Positions 15,351 through 27,740 are shown, counted from the first letter of the stretch. The stretch: DNA of 64,000 nt from Candidatus Hydrogenedentota bacterium (GCA_029556545.1 JAKQEQ010000074.1:23076-87075), one strand, 5' to 3'. The notes: generated by a model from the letters alone, not told the origin. Numbers and translations: made by a program.

Positions 15351-16124
15351 CTAAACGTTGCGTTGCGTGATGTAGGCGTCGGGCCGCCGCTCGAAGAACT
15401 GCCGCACGCGCTCCACGTCCGTCCGCTCCACATCCTCGAGGGTCCCGGAAAACACCGCGCGGCCTTCATCGAGCATAAGTATACGGTCCGCAATCTTACG
15501 AATCGACTGGAGCTCATGCGTAACAATTACGAACGTGATCCCGAGCACCCGTTTCAATTTCAGGATAACTTCGTCGAGGCCAGAGGCCATTATCGGATCG
15601 AGGCCCGCCGACGGCTCGTCGAAGTAGACCAGAGGCGGGTCGAGCGCGATGGCCCGGGCGAGCCCGGCGCGCTTGCGCATACCGCCGGACAACTCGTCCG
15701 GCATCAGGTCCTCGGCGCCGGCCAGTCCCACAAGACTCAGCTTCATCCGCACAATGGCGTTAATGAGACGCTTGTCGCAGGTCCCGTACTCACGAAGGGG
15801 CAGCGCCACGTTGTCGCCGACCGTCATCGAGTTGAGGAGCCCGCTCGATTGAAACGCAATGCCGATATCCCGTTGCATCCGGGCCATTTCGTCCTCGTCC
15901 AGGACGGCAATGTCGCGGCCGTCGTGGATAATCCTCCCGGCAGTCGGTTTGAGCAGGCCGCACATGTGCTTCAACAGCGTGGTCTTGCCGCAGCCGCTGC
16001 CCCCGATGACGAGCGAAATCTCGCCCGCCGGCACGGCGAACGAGACCCCGTCGAGAATCTTCTTCTCGCCGTAATGCGTCACCAGGTTCTCGACCTCGAT
16101 AATAGCTCCAGCCATGTTCCTCAT
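15351..16124 (-). CDS. mlaF: Mla-type ABC transporter ATPase MlaF
   Basis: A 257-aa ATPase with Walker A GGSGCGKTTLL (about 41-51), signature LSGGMRKRAGLARA and Walker B LVYFDEPSAGLDP, then VTHELQSIRKIADRILML. The sequence is closest to MlaF, which powers phospholipid movement between membranes. The start is either the ATG at 16124 or the ATG at 16115 (MAGAIIEVENLV); GAGGA lies just before the second, so the choice is open. Positioned between mlaE and mlaD with short gaps (34 and 18 nt). Confidence 0.93.
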   Translation of the reverse strand: MRNMAGAIIEVENLVTHYGEKKILDGVSFAVPAGEISLVIGGSGCGKTTLLKHMCGLLKPTAGRIIHDGRDIAVLDEDEMARMQRDIGIAFQSSGLLNSMTVGDNVALPLREYGTCDKRLINAIVRMKLSLVGLAGAEDLMPDELSGGMRKRAGLARAIALDPPLVYFDEPSAGLDPIMASGLDEVILKLKRVLGITFVIVTHELQSIRKIADRILMLDEGRAVFSGTLEDVERTDVERVRQFFERRPDAYITQRNV

Positions 16125-16158
16125 AGTCCGCGCCGAATACGCGGCGGTTTCCCACGTC

Positions 16159-19277
<3,119 letters not shown>

Positions 19278-19433
19278 TTATAAGAGATTTGGGCCGCCCC
19301 CCGCACAAGCCGGTCCTCCTGCTCGTTTTGGGGGATGGGAAGCATCACCGGCAATCCGAGGCCGTGGCAAAGCACTGCCGACGTCTCCTTGCGGCATGGT
19401 GTCTGGAACTCCCCGCGGCCGGCGCGGAGTAGA

Positions 19434-20411
19434 TTACTTCGCCGACTCTGCCTGGTCGCGTCGCTGCTTCAACTCGCGCCACGTGGTGAGGATAACGCCC
19501 CGCTCGACGATGAAGCGGCGCAGGCGCGGGTCGGTCATGGCGTTCAGGTCGCCCGTGCGGGTGACGGCGCTGCCGGAGAACACGGGGAATTCCTCGGTGA
19601 CCTGCGTGGGGTGGATGACGATCTCGAGGAGACCGGGCGGCATTTCCTCGAGGACCGCGATGAAGCGGTCGGTCTTGTCCTCGGTCTTCCAATCGTAGCT
19701 GGACGCGTGGATATCGTCCAACGCGGGAAGGCCGCCGGACCAGGCCCTCTCGGCCATCTCGCGCAGCCCATCCAGCGGGACCGGCGAGTTCTGGTTCAGA
19801 AAATGCAGGTGGCCGCCCGCGACCAGCACCGGGATTCGCTTCTCGATGCCGAGGTCAATGTAGCGCTCGAAGTAGGCCCTCGAGAAGAACAGCGTGGCCA
19901 TGTGCGAATCGAGGTGGGTGGCTTTGATGCCCATCCGCTCGGCTTTCTCGACCTGCACGCGAAGTTCCGTATCGACTTCCTGGGGTGTCGCGTGCGTGAC
20001 TACCTGCATCACGTCGCCCCAGAGGTAGCCGTCGGGATCAACCAAACCGGGAACCGCTGGGGCTCCCGCTACCGGCCCCCAGCGATAACGGTCCCATTCG
20101 GAGGTTAGAGTCAAGTGCAGACCCGCATCACAGTCGGGATGCGTCTTGAGATAGTCCCGGAATTCGGGAACCCACGAACACGGCATCATGATGCTGGTTG
20201 ACGTGGCTACACCGTCCTCGATCGCTTTGATAGTCCCCAGATTCGAGGCGTGGGACATGCCCGCATCGTCGATGTGAAAGACAACAACTTTGTCCTCGGG
20301 ACCCCACCCCAACCGCTCGGCATAAGAAGGCGACTCCGCGCCTCGGGCCGCCGCCGCCGCAAAAAGCCACACCGTGACCAAGAACGTCTGCACGAGAGAA
20401 TGCCGTTCCAT
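19434..20411 (-). CDS. Secreted ChbG/YdjC-like carbohydrate deacetylase
   Basis: A 325-aa protein with a signal peptide (VQTFLVTVWLFAAAAARGAES). AGGAG lies 8 nt before the ATG. YdjC/ChbG landmarks: VVFHIDDAGMSHASNLGTIKAIEDG with the metal-binding Asp pair, CDAGLHLTLTSEW, KATHLDSHMATLFF and VIHPTQVTEEF. These are Zn/Mg-dependent deacetylases acting on amino-sugar oligomers. The signal peptide suggests periplasmic action, unlike cytoplasmic E. coli ChbG. Stand-alone gene, 183 nt downstream of ligA. Confidence 0.85.
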   Translation of the reverse strand: MERHSLVQTFLVTVWLFAAAAARGAESPSYAERLGWGPEDKVVVFHIDDAGMSHASNLGTIKAIEDGVATSTSIMMPCSWVPEFRDYLKTHPDCDAGLHLTLTSEWDRYRWGPVAGAPAVPGLVDPDGYLWGDVMQVVTHATPQEVDTELRVQVEKAERMGIKATHLDSHMATLFFSRAYFERYIDLGIEKRIPVLVAGGHLHFLNQNSPVPLDGLREMAERAWSGGLPALDDIHASSYDWKTEDKTDRFIAVLEEMPPGLLEIVIHPTQVTEEFPVFSGSAVTRTGDLNAMTDPRLRRFIVERGVILTTWRELKQRRDQAESAK

Positions 20412-20594
20412 GTATTGGACTCCTACTATCCTGGAAACAGTTCATGCGGCGGTCGGTTCTGTTGCTGCCGACACAGCGGCGCCCAACTCTCGCGACGCAC
20501 CGGACGCCGCATACCGGGTGCCCCGAATTATTTTTCTTGACGCCTCGTGGAACATATGATAGAAGAAAGGGCGCAGGGAAGACGAGTAATCCAG

Positions 20595-20622
20595 TTGCGC
20601 TTTGTCATGCCCGCGGTATATT
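20595..20622 (+). promoter_or_regulatory. Candidate sigma-70-type promoter
   Basis: TTGCGC (20595-20600), 16-nt spacer, TATATT (20617-20622), ending 61 nt before the zinc-ribbon membrane protein gene. The -35 is only a half match. Confidence 0.4.
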
Positions 20623-20682
20623 CTGGACACGCGGGGCGCAAAGTGCTAAGGATGCGCCGTAAGGTAAAGTCAGGTTTGTATT

Positions 20683-21441
20683 ATGGGTATGCGACCCCCA
20701 ACAGTGCGCGTGGACGCGGACGCGGTGTGTGCGCAATGCGGCACGGTAAACCCGGAAGATACGCTGATCTGCAAGGTGTGCGGGAATAACCTGCGCGACC
20801 AGCGGGCCGCTCGATTGGTTGGCGGCGGGGTGGTCGAGGCCCCGCCCGAGGTGACGGAGCGGCGGCGTTGGCTTGGGGGCGTTCTGGCGGTCATCGGGCT
20901 GATCCTTGTCGCAGTGGTGCTGATGAACCTGCGAACCATTGAAGAGGGGTTGGTCGAGATCTTGGCGGGACCCACCGGTCCCGACTTGGGGCTGTGGAGC
21001 GGCGCGCCGGGGGCGGTGCTCGATGACTTGGCGGAGGAACTGGCCTCGTCGCCCTTGGCCGAGGATGAGCGGCACGATGCGGTAATGCAACCGATCGGTT
21101 CGACCGGATATGTGGGGCGCTTTGTACTGGCCATTGAAGACCCGGAAGTGGGCTTGCACCCAATCGGGGAAGCCGTGGTCCGGCTTGAGGACGGCGTCTA
21201 CTATTTCGTGGGGCGTGCGGGGGCGACAGAGGTGCGCGGCACGGCATACGAGAACAACAACGGTTTTCTCGTCGCTGACTGGGGCTGCGCGGGATTCCGC
21301 ATCGGGGCCCAAGAGCATGAGGTGCGCGGGGCGGCGGGTCCGCGTGATGGCGGCGGCTTCGCGTGCTACGGCGAAAGCGACGAATTCGAACACGGCTTCA
21401 ATTTCCTTGCATTCTCCGTATTGCGTTCGCCTGTTTCCTGA
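20683..21441 (+). CDS. Zinc-ribbon single-span membrane protein, unknown function
   Basis: A 252-aa protein. Residues about 15-37 are a zinc ribbon (CAQCGTVNPEDTLICKVCGNN), followed by one transmembrane helix (about 66-86, WLGGVLAVIGLILVAVVLMNL). The remainder is a soluble domain with an acidic start and a beta-rich end (GRFVLAIEDPEVGLHPIGEAVVRLEDGVYYFVG). The topology suggests a cytoplasmic ribbon and an external domain. No known family identified. It lies upstream of ftsY on the same strand, 90 nt apart. The ATG at 20689 is an alternative start. Confidence 0.65.
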   Translation: MGMRPPTVRVDADAVCAQCGTVNPEDTLICKVCGNNLRDQRAARLVGGGVVEAPPEVTERRRWLGGVLAVIGLILVAVVLMNLRTIEEGLVEILAGPTGPDLGLWSGAPGAVLDDLAEELASSPLAEDERHDAVMQPIGSTGYVGRFVLAIEDPEVGLHPIGEAVVRLEDGVYYFVGRAGATEVRGTAYENNNGFLVADWGCAGFRIGAQEHEVRGAAGPRDGGGFACYGESDEFEHGFNFLAFSVLRSPVS

Positions 21442-21531
21442 ACGAGGCGCTTAATCGGTGCATGGCTTGGCTCCGGGGGGGCTTTGTCGCGCCGCATAAT
21501 GAGGTCCGGGACAAGTCAAGGAAGCAAGAAC

Positions 21532-22455
21532 ATGGCAAGGACGGGTTTCTTCGGGCGGTTGCGCGAAGGACTGACGAAAGCGCGTGGCGGTCTCGTCGAC
21601 CGGGTAAAGGACGTATTTCGCGGCAGGCTGCGCATTGATACGGCAGTGTTCGCGGACCTCGAGGAGGTGCTTATCGAGGCGGACCTCGGCGTCGAGACGA
21701 CGCTGCGCATCCTCGAACAGATGCGCGCAACGGCGACGGAGCAGCGGCTTGAGAATCCCGAGGACCTGTACCGCCTGCTGGAAGACGAACTGGGGCGGCT
21801 GCTCGAGCAGGGCGACCACGCCGCCGCGTTCGCTGCCCCGTCCGGGCCGCATGTCACGCTGATCGCCGGCGTGAACGGGACGGGCAAGACGACAACGGCT
21901 GGCAAGCTTGCCGCGCGGCTTATCGGCGAGGGCAAAAAGGTTATTCTCGGCGCGGCGGACACGTTTCGCGCGGCCGCGACCGAACAACTCACGGTCTGGA
22001 GCGAACGCACGGGCGCGGCAATCGTCAAGCACGCCGAGGGCGCGGACCCCGCCGCGGTGGCCTATGACGCCGTGGACGCGGCCCTGGCGCGCGGCGTGGA
22101 CTGTGTGCTCATCGACACGGCGGGGCGCTTGCACACGAAGGTCAACCTCATGGAGGAGCTGCGGAAAATCCAGCGCGTGGTCAAGAAGCGCATTCCGGAG
22201 GCGCCGCACGAGGTGTTGCTGGTGCTGGACGCCACCACGGGGCAGAACGGGCTGCAGCAGGCGCGCATCTTCACCGAGGCGCTGCAGGTCACGGGCATCG
22301 TGTTGACGAAGCTCGACGGCACGGCCAAGGGCGGTATCGTGGTCGCCATTCAAAAGGAACTGGGGATTCCCATCAAGTTCATCGGTGTCGGCGAGCAAGT
22401 GGACGACCTGCAGCCCTTCGATGCGAAGGAGTTCGTCGAGGCCCTCTTCGAGTAG
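21532..22455 (+). CDS. ftsY: Signal recognition particle receptor FtsY
   Basis: A 307-aa FtsY NG-domain protein starting MARTGFFGRLREGLTKARGG (AAGGAAG upstream); a longer frame from 21484 is less likely. It lacks the acidic A domain, as in many non-enteric FtsY proteins. G motifs: GVNGTGKTTTAGKLA (G1), DTFRAAATEQL (I-box region), DTAGRLHTKVNLMEEL (G3), TKLDGTAKGG (G4) and IGVGEQVDDLQPFD (G5). It docks ribosome-SRP complexes at the inner membrane for co-translational insertion. Confidence 0.96.
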   Translation: MARTGFFGRLREGLTKARGGLVDRVKDVFRGRLRIDTAVFADLEEVLIEADLGVETTLRILEQMRATATEQRLENPEDLYRLLEDELGRLLEQGDHAAAFAAPSGPHVTLIAGVNGTGKTTTAGKLAARLIGEGKKVILGAADTFRAAATEQLTVWSERTGAAIVKHAEGADPAAVAYDAVDAALARGVDCVLIDTAGRLHTKVNLMEELRKIQRVVKKRIPEAPHEVLLVLDATTGQNGLQQARIFTEALQVTGIVLTKLDGTAKGGIVVAIQKELGIPIKFIGVGEQVDDLQPFDAKEFVEALFE

Positions 22456-22499
22456 CGCCGCGAGCCGCTGTGCCGTCCGGCGGGACCGTGGCCGATCGG

Positions 22500-24197
22500 T
22501 CAGAATTCCATGCGTTCGAGGTTGCGCAGGCCCATGCGCATCGGGGCGAACGTGCAGAAGGCGCTCAGGCACGTGATGAATACGACCGCGACGGCCAAAG
22601 CGACCCAGAACACGCCCGGGCTCGTGAACCGTTCGAGGACACGCCATTGCAGAATGACCGTTTGCGCGGCCACGACCAACGCGATGTAGCCGACGCTGAG
22701 CAGGAGGTTGAGCGTGCCACCGAGGCCGGAGACGATGCGCGCCGGGTTGTCTTCGGTGAAGGTCGGATACAGCGCGCCGAGCCCGACGGCAAGGCCCGAG
22801 AGGCCGAAGTTCGTGATGACGACGCTGTAGACAGTCAGCCAGAAATAGATGGGTTCGAGCTTCAGCATCAGGCCGGAGAGCACGGCAAGCAACACGGTAA
22901 ACGACGACGTGGTGGCGACGCTGAGCCAGAACTTCTGCCAGAGAAGCCGCCTGAGAGACAACGGCGCGAGGCCGAGAATCCAGAAACGGCGGCCCTCGAG
23001 GCTGATGAGCGGAAACACGAAACGGCTCGTCAAGGTGGCGAGGATCAGGGTTACGGCCCCGACGTTCAAGCACGCAATCCAGCTCCGCCAGAATTCCTGC
23101 TCATAATACCGCGAGGTATTGCGCAGGTTCGCGAAGTAGATGGCCATAATCCCGAAAAAGATCACGAACTGCGACCATTGCGTCGGGTCGCGCCAGAAGA
23201 GCTTCACGTCTTTGATGGTCAGCGCCCGCTCCGGATTGCACACGAAGCGAAGCGCCGTGTCAAGCTGTCCGAGGACGCCGCGGCCCTCGGGCTTGATGCG
23301 CTGGCGGTCCTGGCCGTGTAGCGCGGACCAACCGGGATAGAAGACGCGCTGGGCGACCTCGCCCGCGAGCCACAGGAGCATCATCGCGTTCGCGAGCAGG
23401 AGCAGAAAGTAGTAGCTGCCGCGCGCCACGTTGGCCTTCGCGAGGGCAAGCACGCCCTGCGCGGCCCAGTGGCTAGGAAGAAAGGGCGACTGCACCCGGG
23501 CGGTCGCATCGAGGAAGAACGCCGGGAGCAAGGCGTCGTCCCGGATTTCCGTGCGCGCCAGGACCGACCGCACGTACAGGAACAGGAGCGTGACGGCGAC
23601 GGCGCCCAATAGGAACATGGTCCGGGTCTTCAGGCGTGGGAAGATGCGCGTGAGGAACAGGGTAATCAGGGAGCCGAGCGCCGCGGGCACGATAATGAAG
23701 GGGAGGTAGAACACGAGGAGGGCCACGTAGAACAGGGGGGAGGCGCCCGTGTGCAGGCCGTATGCCAGCAGCAGCGGCGAGCCCAGAAACGCCAGGGCCC
23801 ACGAACTGAAGACGAGACACTCGATGTAGCGCGCGTGGAAGAACTGGCGGAACGAGATCGGCGCTTGCAGCAGATACGCGACTTCATGGGATCGATACAG
23901 CGTCGAGAAGGACACCAGCACGTTCGAGAAGATCAGGAGCAGGAACACGGACAACGCGAACAGGCCCAGCAACCGCACCATGAGGATGTCGGCGAAGCCG
24001 TATTCGGCCCCGAGGGTGCGGTCGAAGTTGGATATCCACCGGAAGCCCTCCGCGAAGAAGACGTAAGCGCCCACCCACAAGCCGAGGGCGGACACGGTGA
24101 TCACGCCGATCTTCAGCTTGGATTCGTGGCGCACGGACGCGACCTGGTGGCGCGCGATGCGCAGTTTGGCGCGGAGGATGCTTCGGAACTGGCTCAT
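22500..24197 (-). CDS. ABC-2-type exporter permease
   Basis: A 565-aa membrane protein with about 12-14 hydrophobic segments, for example LGLWVGAYVFFAEGF, LLGLFALSVFLLLIFSNVLVSF and LLSVGYIALVVAAQTVIL. Cytoplasmic loops contain YRSHEVAYLLQAPISFRQFF and NPERALTIKDVKLFWRDPTQWSQ, typical of large bacterial ABC-2 exporters with doubled permease halves. The start overlaps the ATPase stop (ATGA). The substrate is not readable; no drug- or bacteriocin-specific markers are nearby. Confidence 0.82.
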   Translation of the reverse strand: MSQFRSILRAKLRIARHQVASVRHESKLKIGVITVSALGLWVGAYVFFAEGFRWISNFDRTLGAEYGFADILMVRLLGLFALSVFLLLIFSNVLVSFSTLYRSHEVAYLLQAPISFRQFFHARYIECLVFSSWALAFLGSPLLLAYGLHTGASPLFYVALLVFYLPFIIVPAALGSLITLFLTRIFPRLKTRTMFLLGAVAVTLLFLYVRSVLARTEIRDDALLPAFFLDATARVQSPFLPSHWAAQGVLALAKANVARGSYYFLLLLANAMMLLWLAGEVAQRVFYPGWSALHGQDRQRIKPEGRGVLGQLDTALRFVCNPERALTIKDVKLFWRDPTQWSQFVIFFGIMAIYFANLRNTSRYYEQEFWRSWIACLNVGAVTLILATLTSRFVFPLISLEGRRFWILGLAPLSLRRLLWQKFWLSVATTSSFTVLLAVLSGLMLKLEPIYFWLTVYSVVITNFGLSGLAVGLGALYPTFTEDNPARIVSGLGGTLNLLLSVGYIALVVAAQTVILQWRVLERFTSPGVFWVALAVAVVFITCLSAFCTFAPMRMGLRNLERMEF

Positions 24198-24937
24198 ACC
24201 GCGGCCGCTTCGTCCGTGGCTTGGGTCAGTTCAAGGAACACATCTTCGAGCGTGCCCGGGCGGTCCTGCAGGGCCTTGATCTCGGCAATCGTTCCCAAGT
24301 GCAGGAGCCTGCCGTTGTGGATGATGCCGATCCGGTCCGCGATCTCCTCGGCGATGCTCAGCGTGTGCGTGGACATGAACACGGTCAGCCCTTCGTTTCG
24401 CGTCTTCTCCTTCAGGAAATTCTTGACGAAACGGATGTTCTTCGGGTCGAGGCCGACCCACGGCTCGTCCACGATGACGATGCGCGGCTCGTGCAGGAAG
24501 CACGCGGCGAACGAGAGCTTCTGCCGCATGCCGTGGCTGTAGTCCTCGATGAGCTGGTCCGCGACCTTGTCCACCTCGAACAACGCGAGCAGGGAGTCGC
24601 AGCGCGCGCGGTATTCGCCCTCGGGCATCTGGTACAGCCCCGCGACAAAACGCATGAACTCGCGGCCGGTCAACTTGTCGTAGAGGAAGGGCGCGTCCGG
24701 CACGTAACCCAGCAGCCGCTTCGCGGCGACGGGGTCCCGCTGGATATCGATGCCGCCGAGCACCGCGCGCCCGGCGGTCGGCTTGAGCAGCCCCGTGAGC
24801 ATCTTGATGGTCGTGGTCTTGCCCGCGCCGTTCGGGCCGAGAAAGCAAAAGAACGTGCCGGGCTCGATGCGCAGATCGAGCGCGTCGACGGCGGTCTTTT
24901 CGCCGAATCGCTTGGTCAATGCCTCGGTAACGATCAT
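24194..24937 (-). CDS. ABC exporter ATPase
   Basis: A 247-aa ATPase from the ATG at 24937 (GAGG 8 nt upstream); a GTG at 24961 is the alternative. Walker A GPNGAGKTTTIKML, signature YSHGMRQKLSFAACFL, Walker B IVIVDEPWVGLDP and the switch region MSTHTLSIAEEIADRIGI. It is of the ABC-2 exporter type (CcmA/NatA-like) and pairs with the overlapping downstream permease. Confidence 0.92.
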   Translation of the reverse strand: MIVTEALTKRFGEKTAVDALDLRIEPGTFFCFLGPNGAGKTTTIKMLTGLLKPTAGRAVLGGIDIQRDPVAAKRLLGYVPDAPFLYDKLTGREFMRFVAGLYQMPEGEYRARCDSLLALFEVDKVADQLIEDYSHGMRQKLSFAACFLHEPRIVIVDEPWVGLDPKNIRFVKNFLKEKTRNEGLTVFMSTHTLSIAEEIADRIGIIHNGRLLHLGTIAEIKALQDRPGTLEDVFLELTQATDEAAAV

Positions 24938-25004
24938 GCCCTGCACCTCGGGCCGCGCCACATGCGTGGACAGGGCGCGCAGTGCCGGGTTCGGTCGCGC
25001 CTCG

Positions 25005-25643
25005 TCATTTGCCCTCGGCGAGGCGCCAGTCGTACCAGACCACGTCCGCCGCGCTTTCGGCGCGGGACAGGACCAGCGCGCGCCCGCCGCGCGCCGGGGT
25101 GAAGGTCCGCTCGTAGCGCTTGCAGACGCCCTCCGACGGCAATAGCGTGATGCGGGCCGCGTCCTCGGCGGCGGGCGCGCCGTCCGCGCCCAGTTCCCGC
25201 ACGCCGACCGACACGCCGCGGCCGGCCCGGAGTTCGGCGGTCACGCTCAGCGCGTAGGCGGTGTCCGGTTCGAGGACGACTTCCGCGCTGAAATGCCGGT
25301 CGGGCGTGGCGGCGGCGTCGCCCTCGTTCCAGACCTGGCGCGCGGCGAAGTTCGAGCCGCTCAGCCCGACCATGCGCGCGAGGCGCGAGGACCGGGGATC
25401 GGGAGGCTGGAACTCTTCGGGCGTGGCGGCGCCGGCCCACCACGTCTTGAAGTCGCCGTTTGGCACGAGGTTATGGCGTGGCGAACGCACGTCAATCGGG
25501 GTGACGGCCACGACTTTCATAGCGCCGGGGGGCGGCGCGTCGTCTTGGGCGGGGCGCTGGCCGCACGACAAACCGACACAAACACACAATAGCGCGATCG
25601 CGATCGGGGCGCGGTTTATGGTTATTTCAGTCAGTTTGCACAA
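25005..25643 (-). CDS. Small secreted or lipoprotein with beta-sandwich-like domain
   Basis: A 212-aa protein. The open frame begins at a TTG (25643), the only plausible start before the hydrophobic segment APIAIALLCVCVGLSC, which may be a lipoprotein signal (Cys then GQRP). The mature part begins near LVPNGDFKTWWAG and continues as a beta-rich region with FSAEVVLEPDTAYALSVTAELR, a pattern of carbohydrate-binding-like sandwich domains. It resembles the 198-aa protein at 31471-32067 in layout ('N-DF--W' then beta strands). It is first in a run with the ABC exporter genes. Confidence 0.55.
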   Translation of the reverse strand: MCKLTEITINRAPIAIALLCVCVGLSCGQRPAQDDAPPPGAMKVVAVTPIDVRSPRHNLVPNGDFKTWWAGAATPEEFQPPDPRSSRLARMVGLSGSNFAARQVWNEGDAAATPDRHFSAEVVLEPDTAYALSVTAELRAGRGVSVGVRELGADGAPAAEDAARITLLPSEGVCKRYERTFTPARGGRALVLSRAESAADVVWYDWRLAEGK

Positions 25644-25820
25644 GGGGATTGGTGTTTTTCGTATGTTTTCGATGGCAAGGATCGAGGTTCTTCATGACTT
25701 TATGAAGTATTGTATGTGGAGCGGGATGTTTTCAAGTCGTGGCACAGTCGTGGCACGGGCGTCTCGCTTGTGGTGTTGAGGAACATGGGCAGGATGCCTA
25801 TGCCACGCGAGGCCGCACCT

Positions 25821-25851
25821 TGAAAATCCCGCATTGAGCGCGGGATTTTCA
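25821..25851. promoter_or_regulatory. 12-bp perfect hairpin overlapping a promoter
   Basis: Arms TGAAAATCCCGC (25821-25832) and its exact complement (25840-25851) enclose the loop ATTGAGC. The loop contains the -35 element of the promoter listed next. It may be an upstream terminator, an operator, or both. Confidence 0.55.
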
Positions 25852-25862
25852 TGGTATATAAT
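25834..25862 (+). promoter_or_regulatory. Strong sigma-70-like promoter for the wzm-wzt operon
   Basis: TTGAGC (25834-25839), exactly 17-nt spacer, TATAAT (25857-25862). This is the best consensus promoter in the window and is positioned 120 nt before the exporter permease gene. Confidence 0.65.
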
Positions 25863-25983
25863 CGCGGCGCATTCGTTCGCCCGACTGGGTATGCGTCAGG
25901 TCTGAGGCCGGGGCTTCGGCGCTTGGGAGTACGAGGAACGCGTGTGGAGCGCGGGCGTCCCGCGCGGGGTAACGACATCGAAC

Positions 25984-26763
25984 ATGCAGGCATCGTTTGA
26001 CATCTGGCCGTACCGGCATCTGATCGCGCATAAGGCGTGGGCCGATTTCCGGGCCGACAGCCAGCGGAATTACCTGGGCGTGGCGTGGTGGCTGCTGGAT
26101 CCGATCATCAACACGTTCATTTACTATCTGGTTTTCGGGGTGTTCATGCGGCGGGGGGAGCCGGATTTCGTGCCGTATCTGGTGACGGGGATCATCGGGT
26201 GGTTCTGGTTTTTTCAGGGGGTGGTGGGCGGTTCGGGCGCCATCTACAGCAGCGTGAACCTGCTGCGGCAGGTGGCGATCAACCGGGCGGTGTTCCCGTT
26301 GAGCCGGGTAATCACGGCGACGTACAAGTTCGGGTTCTCGCTGATCGTGCTGTTCGGCGCGCTGCTCATCTACGGCTATCACCCGACGGTGTGGTGGCTG
26401 CTGCTGCCGGTGATCATGGTTGTCGAGTTCATGCTTATCGCGGCGGTGAGCCTGCTGCTGGCGTCGGTGGTGCCGTTTGTGCCGGACCTGTCGAGCTTCA
26501 TTCCGTACGCGCTGCGGCTCGGGTTCTTCCTCTCGTGCGTGATGTACAAGCTCGAATGGCTCTCGCCGAGGTCCCAGTTCTACCTGAAGCTGAACCCGAT
26601 GGTGCACGTGCTGAACAGCTACCGCAACGTGCTGATGTACGAACAGGCCCCGCACTGGGGCGTACTGGCGGGGCTGGCGGCGGCGGCGGTCGTCGTCGGC
26701 GCGGCGGGCATGGGGCTTATCATCCGGCTGTCGGGCCTGTACGCGAAACGGATCATGCAATGA
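25984..26763 (+). CDS. wzm: Polysaccharide ABC exporter permease (Wzm-like)
   Basis: A 259-aa protein from the ATG at 25984 (MQASFDIWPYRHLI); a GTG at 25942 preceded by AGGA is the alternative. It has about six transmembrane segments and the ABC-2 hallmark AWADFRADSQRNYLGVAWWLLDPIINTFIYYLVFG, with LNPMVHVLNSYRNVLMYEQAP near the end. Wzm/TagG permeases export completed, lipid-linked polysaccharide or O-antigen across the inner membrane. Overlaps the ATPase gene (ATGA). Confidence 0.9.
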   Translation: MQASFDIWPYRHLIAHKAWADFRADSQRNYLGVAWWLLDPIINTFIYYLVFGVFMRRGEPDFVPYLVTGIIGWFWFFQGVVGGSGAIYSSVNLLRQVAINRAVFPLSRVITATYKFGFSLIVLFGALLIYGYHPTVWWLLLPVIMVVEFMLIAAVSLLLASVVPFVPDLSSFIPYALRLGFFLSCVMYKLEWLSPRSQFYLKLNPMVHVLNSYRNVLMYEQAPHWGVLAGLAAAAVVVGAAGMGLIIRLSGLYAKRIMQ

Positions 26764-27740
26764 TCGACGCGGTCCGCGAGCAGCCCGGCATGCGCGACGC
26801 CGCCCAGGACGGCGACGGGGGCGAAGCGCTGTTGTCCCTGCGGGGCGTGTCGCTGGCGTACTGGCTGAAGAAGGGCTTCCTCCGGCGGAAGAAGCTGTAT
26901 GCGCTCCGCGACGTGTCGTTCGACCTGCGCCGGGGCGACTCGCTCGGCGTGATTGGCCGGAACGGCAGCGGGAAAAGCACGCTGCTGCGGCTGATCGCGG
27001 GGGTCATGACGCCGGACGGCGGCGAGATCGTCAAGCGGCCTGGGCTCCGCGTCTCGCTGCTTTCCCTGCAACTCGGGTTCATCGACTACCTGACCGGGCG
27101 CGAGAACGCCATCCTCAGCGGCATGTTCCTCGGCATGTCCAAGCGAGAGATACTCGACCGGATCGACCCCATCATCGAATTCGCCGAACTCGGCGAATTC
27201 ATCGATCAGCCCCTCGCCTCGTACTCGTCCGGCATGCGCGCGCGCCTCGGCTTCGCCGTCGCGTTCCAACTCGACCCCGATATCCTGCTCATCGACGAGG
27301 TGCTCGGCGTCGGGGACGCGGAGTTTCAGGAGCGGTCCTTCAGCGTGCTCAAGGAGCGGGTCCGGTCCGCCGACAGCACCGTCGTCTTCGTCTCCCACTC
27401 CGCGAACAACGTGCGCGGGCTCTGCAACCGCGCCGTATGGCTCGACGAGGGCCAAGTCCGCGCCGCGGGGGATAGCGGCGACGTCCTCCGCGCCTACGAA
27501 GACAGCATCACGACCAAGCACTTCGAGGACGTCAAGAGCCGCGTGGAGGGCCAACTGCGCACCTTCGTCCGCGTCGCTGGGGAGCAAACCGTGTACGTGG
27601 TCGAGCAGGGGCGATTTCAGCCCCTGAAGTCGTGGAACGAATTCGTTTCCGTGCGAGGGCGTCCAGAGGACATCCGTGTGCTGGAGCGGGAACAGTTCGA
27701 AAAACTCAGGAAGGCCGTCGAACGTAACACCGCATCCTGA
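26760..27740 (+). CDS. wzt: Polysaccharide ABC exporter ATPase (Wzt-like)
   Basis: A 326-aa protein; the ATG overlaps the wzm stop, and a much longer in-frame upstream stretch is the shadow of wzm. Walker A IGRNGSGKSTLLRLIAG, signature YSSGMRARLGFAVAFQ, Walker B ILLIDEVLGVGDAEF and the H-loop FVSHSANNVRGLC. The W-L-K-K-x-x-L-R-R-K region before Walker A is typical of Wzt/TagH. After the ATPase (to about 250) there is only a short 75-residue tail, not the large carbohydrate-binding domain of E. coli O9a Wzt, so substrate recognition may be simpler. Confidence 0.92.
   Translation: MIDAVREQPGMRDAAQDGDGGEALLSLRGVSLAYWLKKGFLRRKKLYALRDVSFDLRRGDSLGVIGRNGSGKSTLLRLIAGVMTPDGGEIVKRPGLRVSLLSLQLGFIDYLTGRENAILSGMFLGMSKREILDRIDPIIEFAELGEFIDQPLASYSSGMRARLGFAVAFQLDPDILLIDEVLGVGDAEFQERSFSVLKERVRSADSTVVFVSHSANNVRGLCNRAVWLDEGQVRAAGDSGDVLRAYEDSITTKHFEDVKSRVEGQLRTFVRVAGEQTVYVVEQGRFQPLKSWNEFVSVRGRPEDIRVLEREQFEKLRKAVERNTAS

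Noticed and set aside
26037..27740. Extended N-terminus of the Wzt-like protein
   Set aside because: Residues before MIDAVREQPG are the shadow of wzm in another frame; the overlapping ATG at 26760 fits the family.
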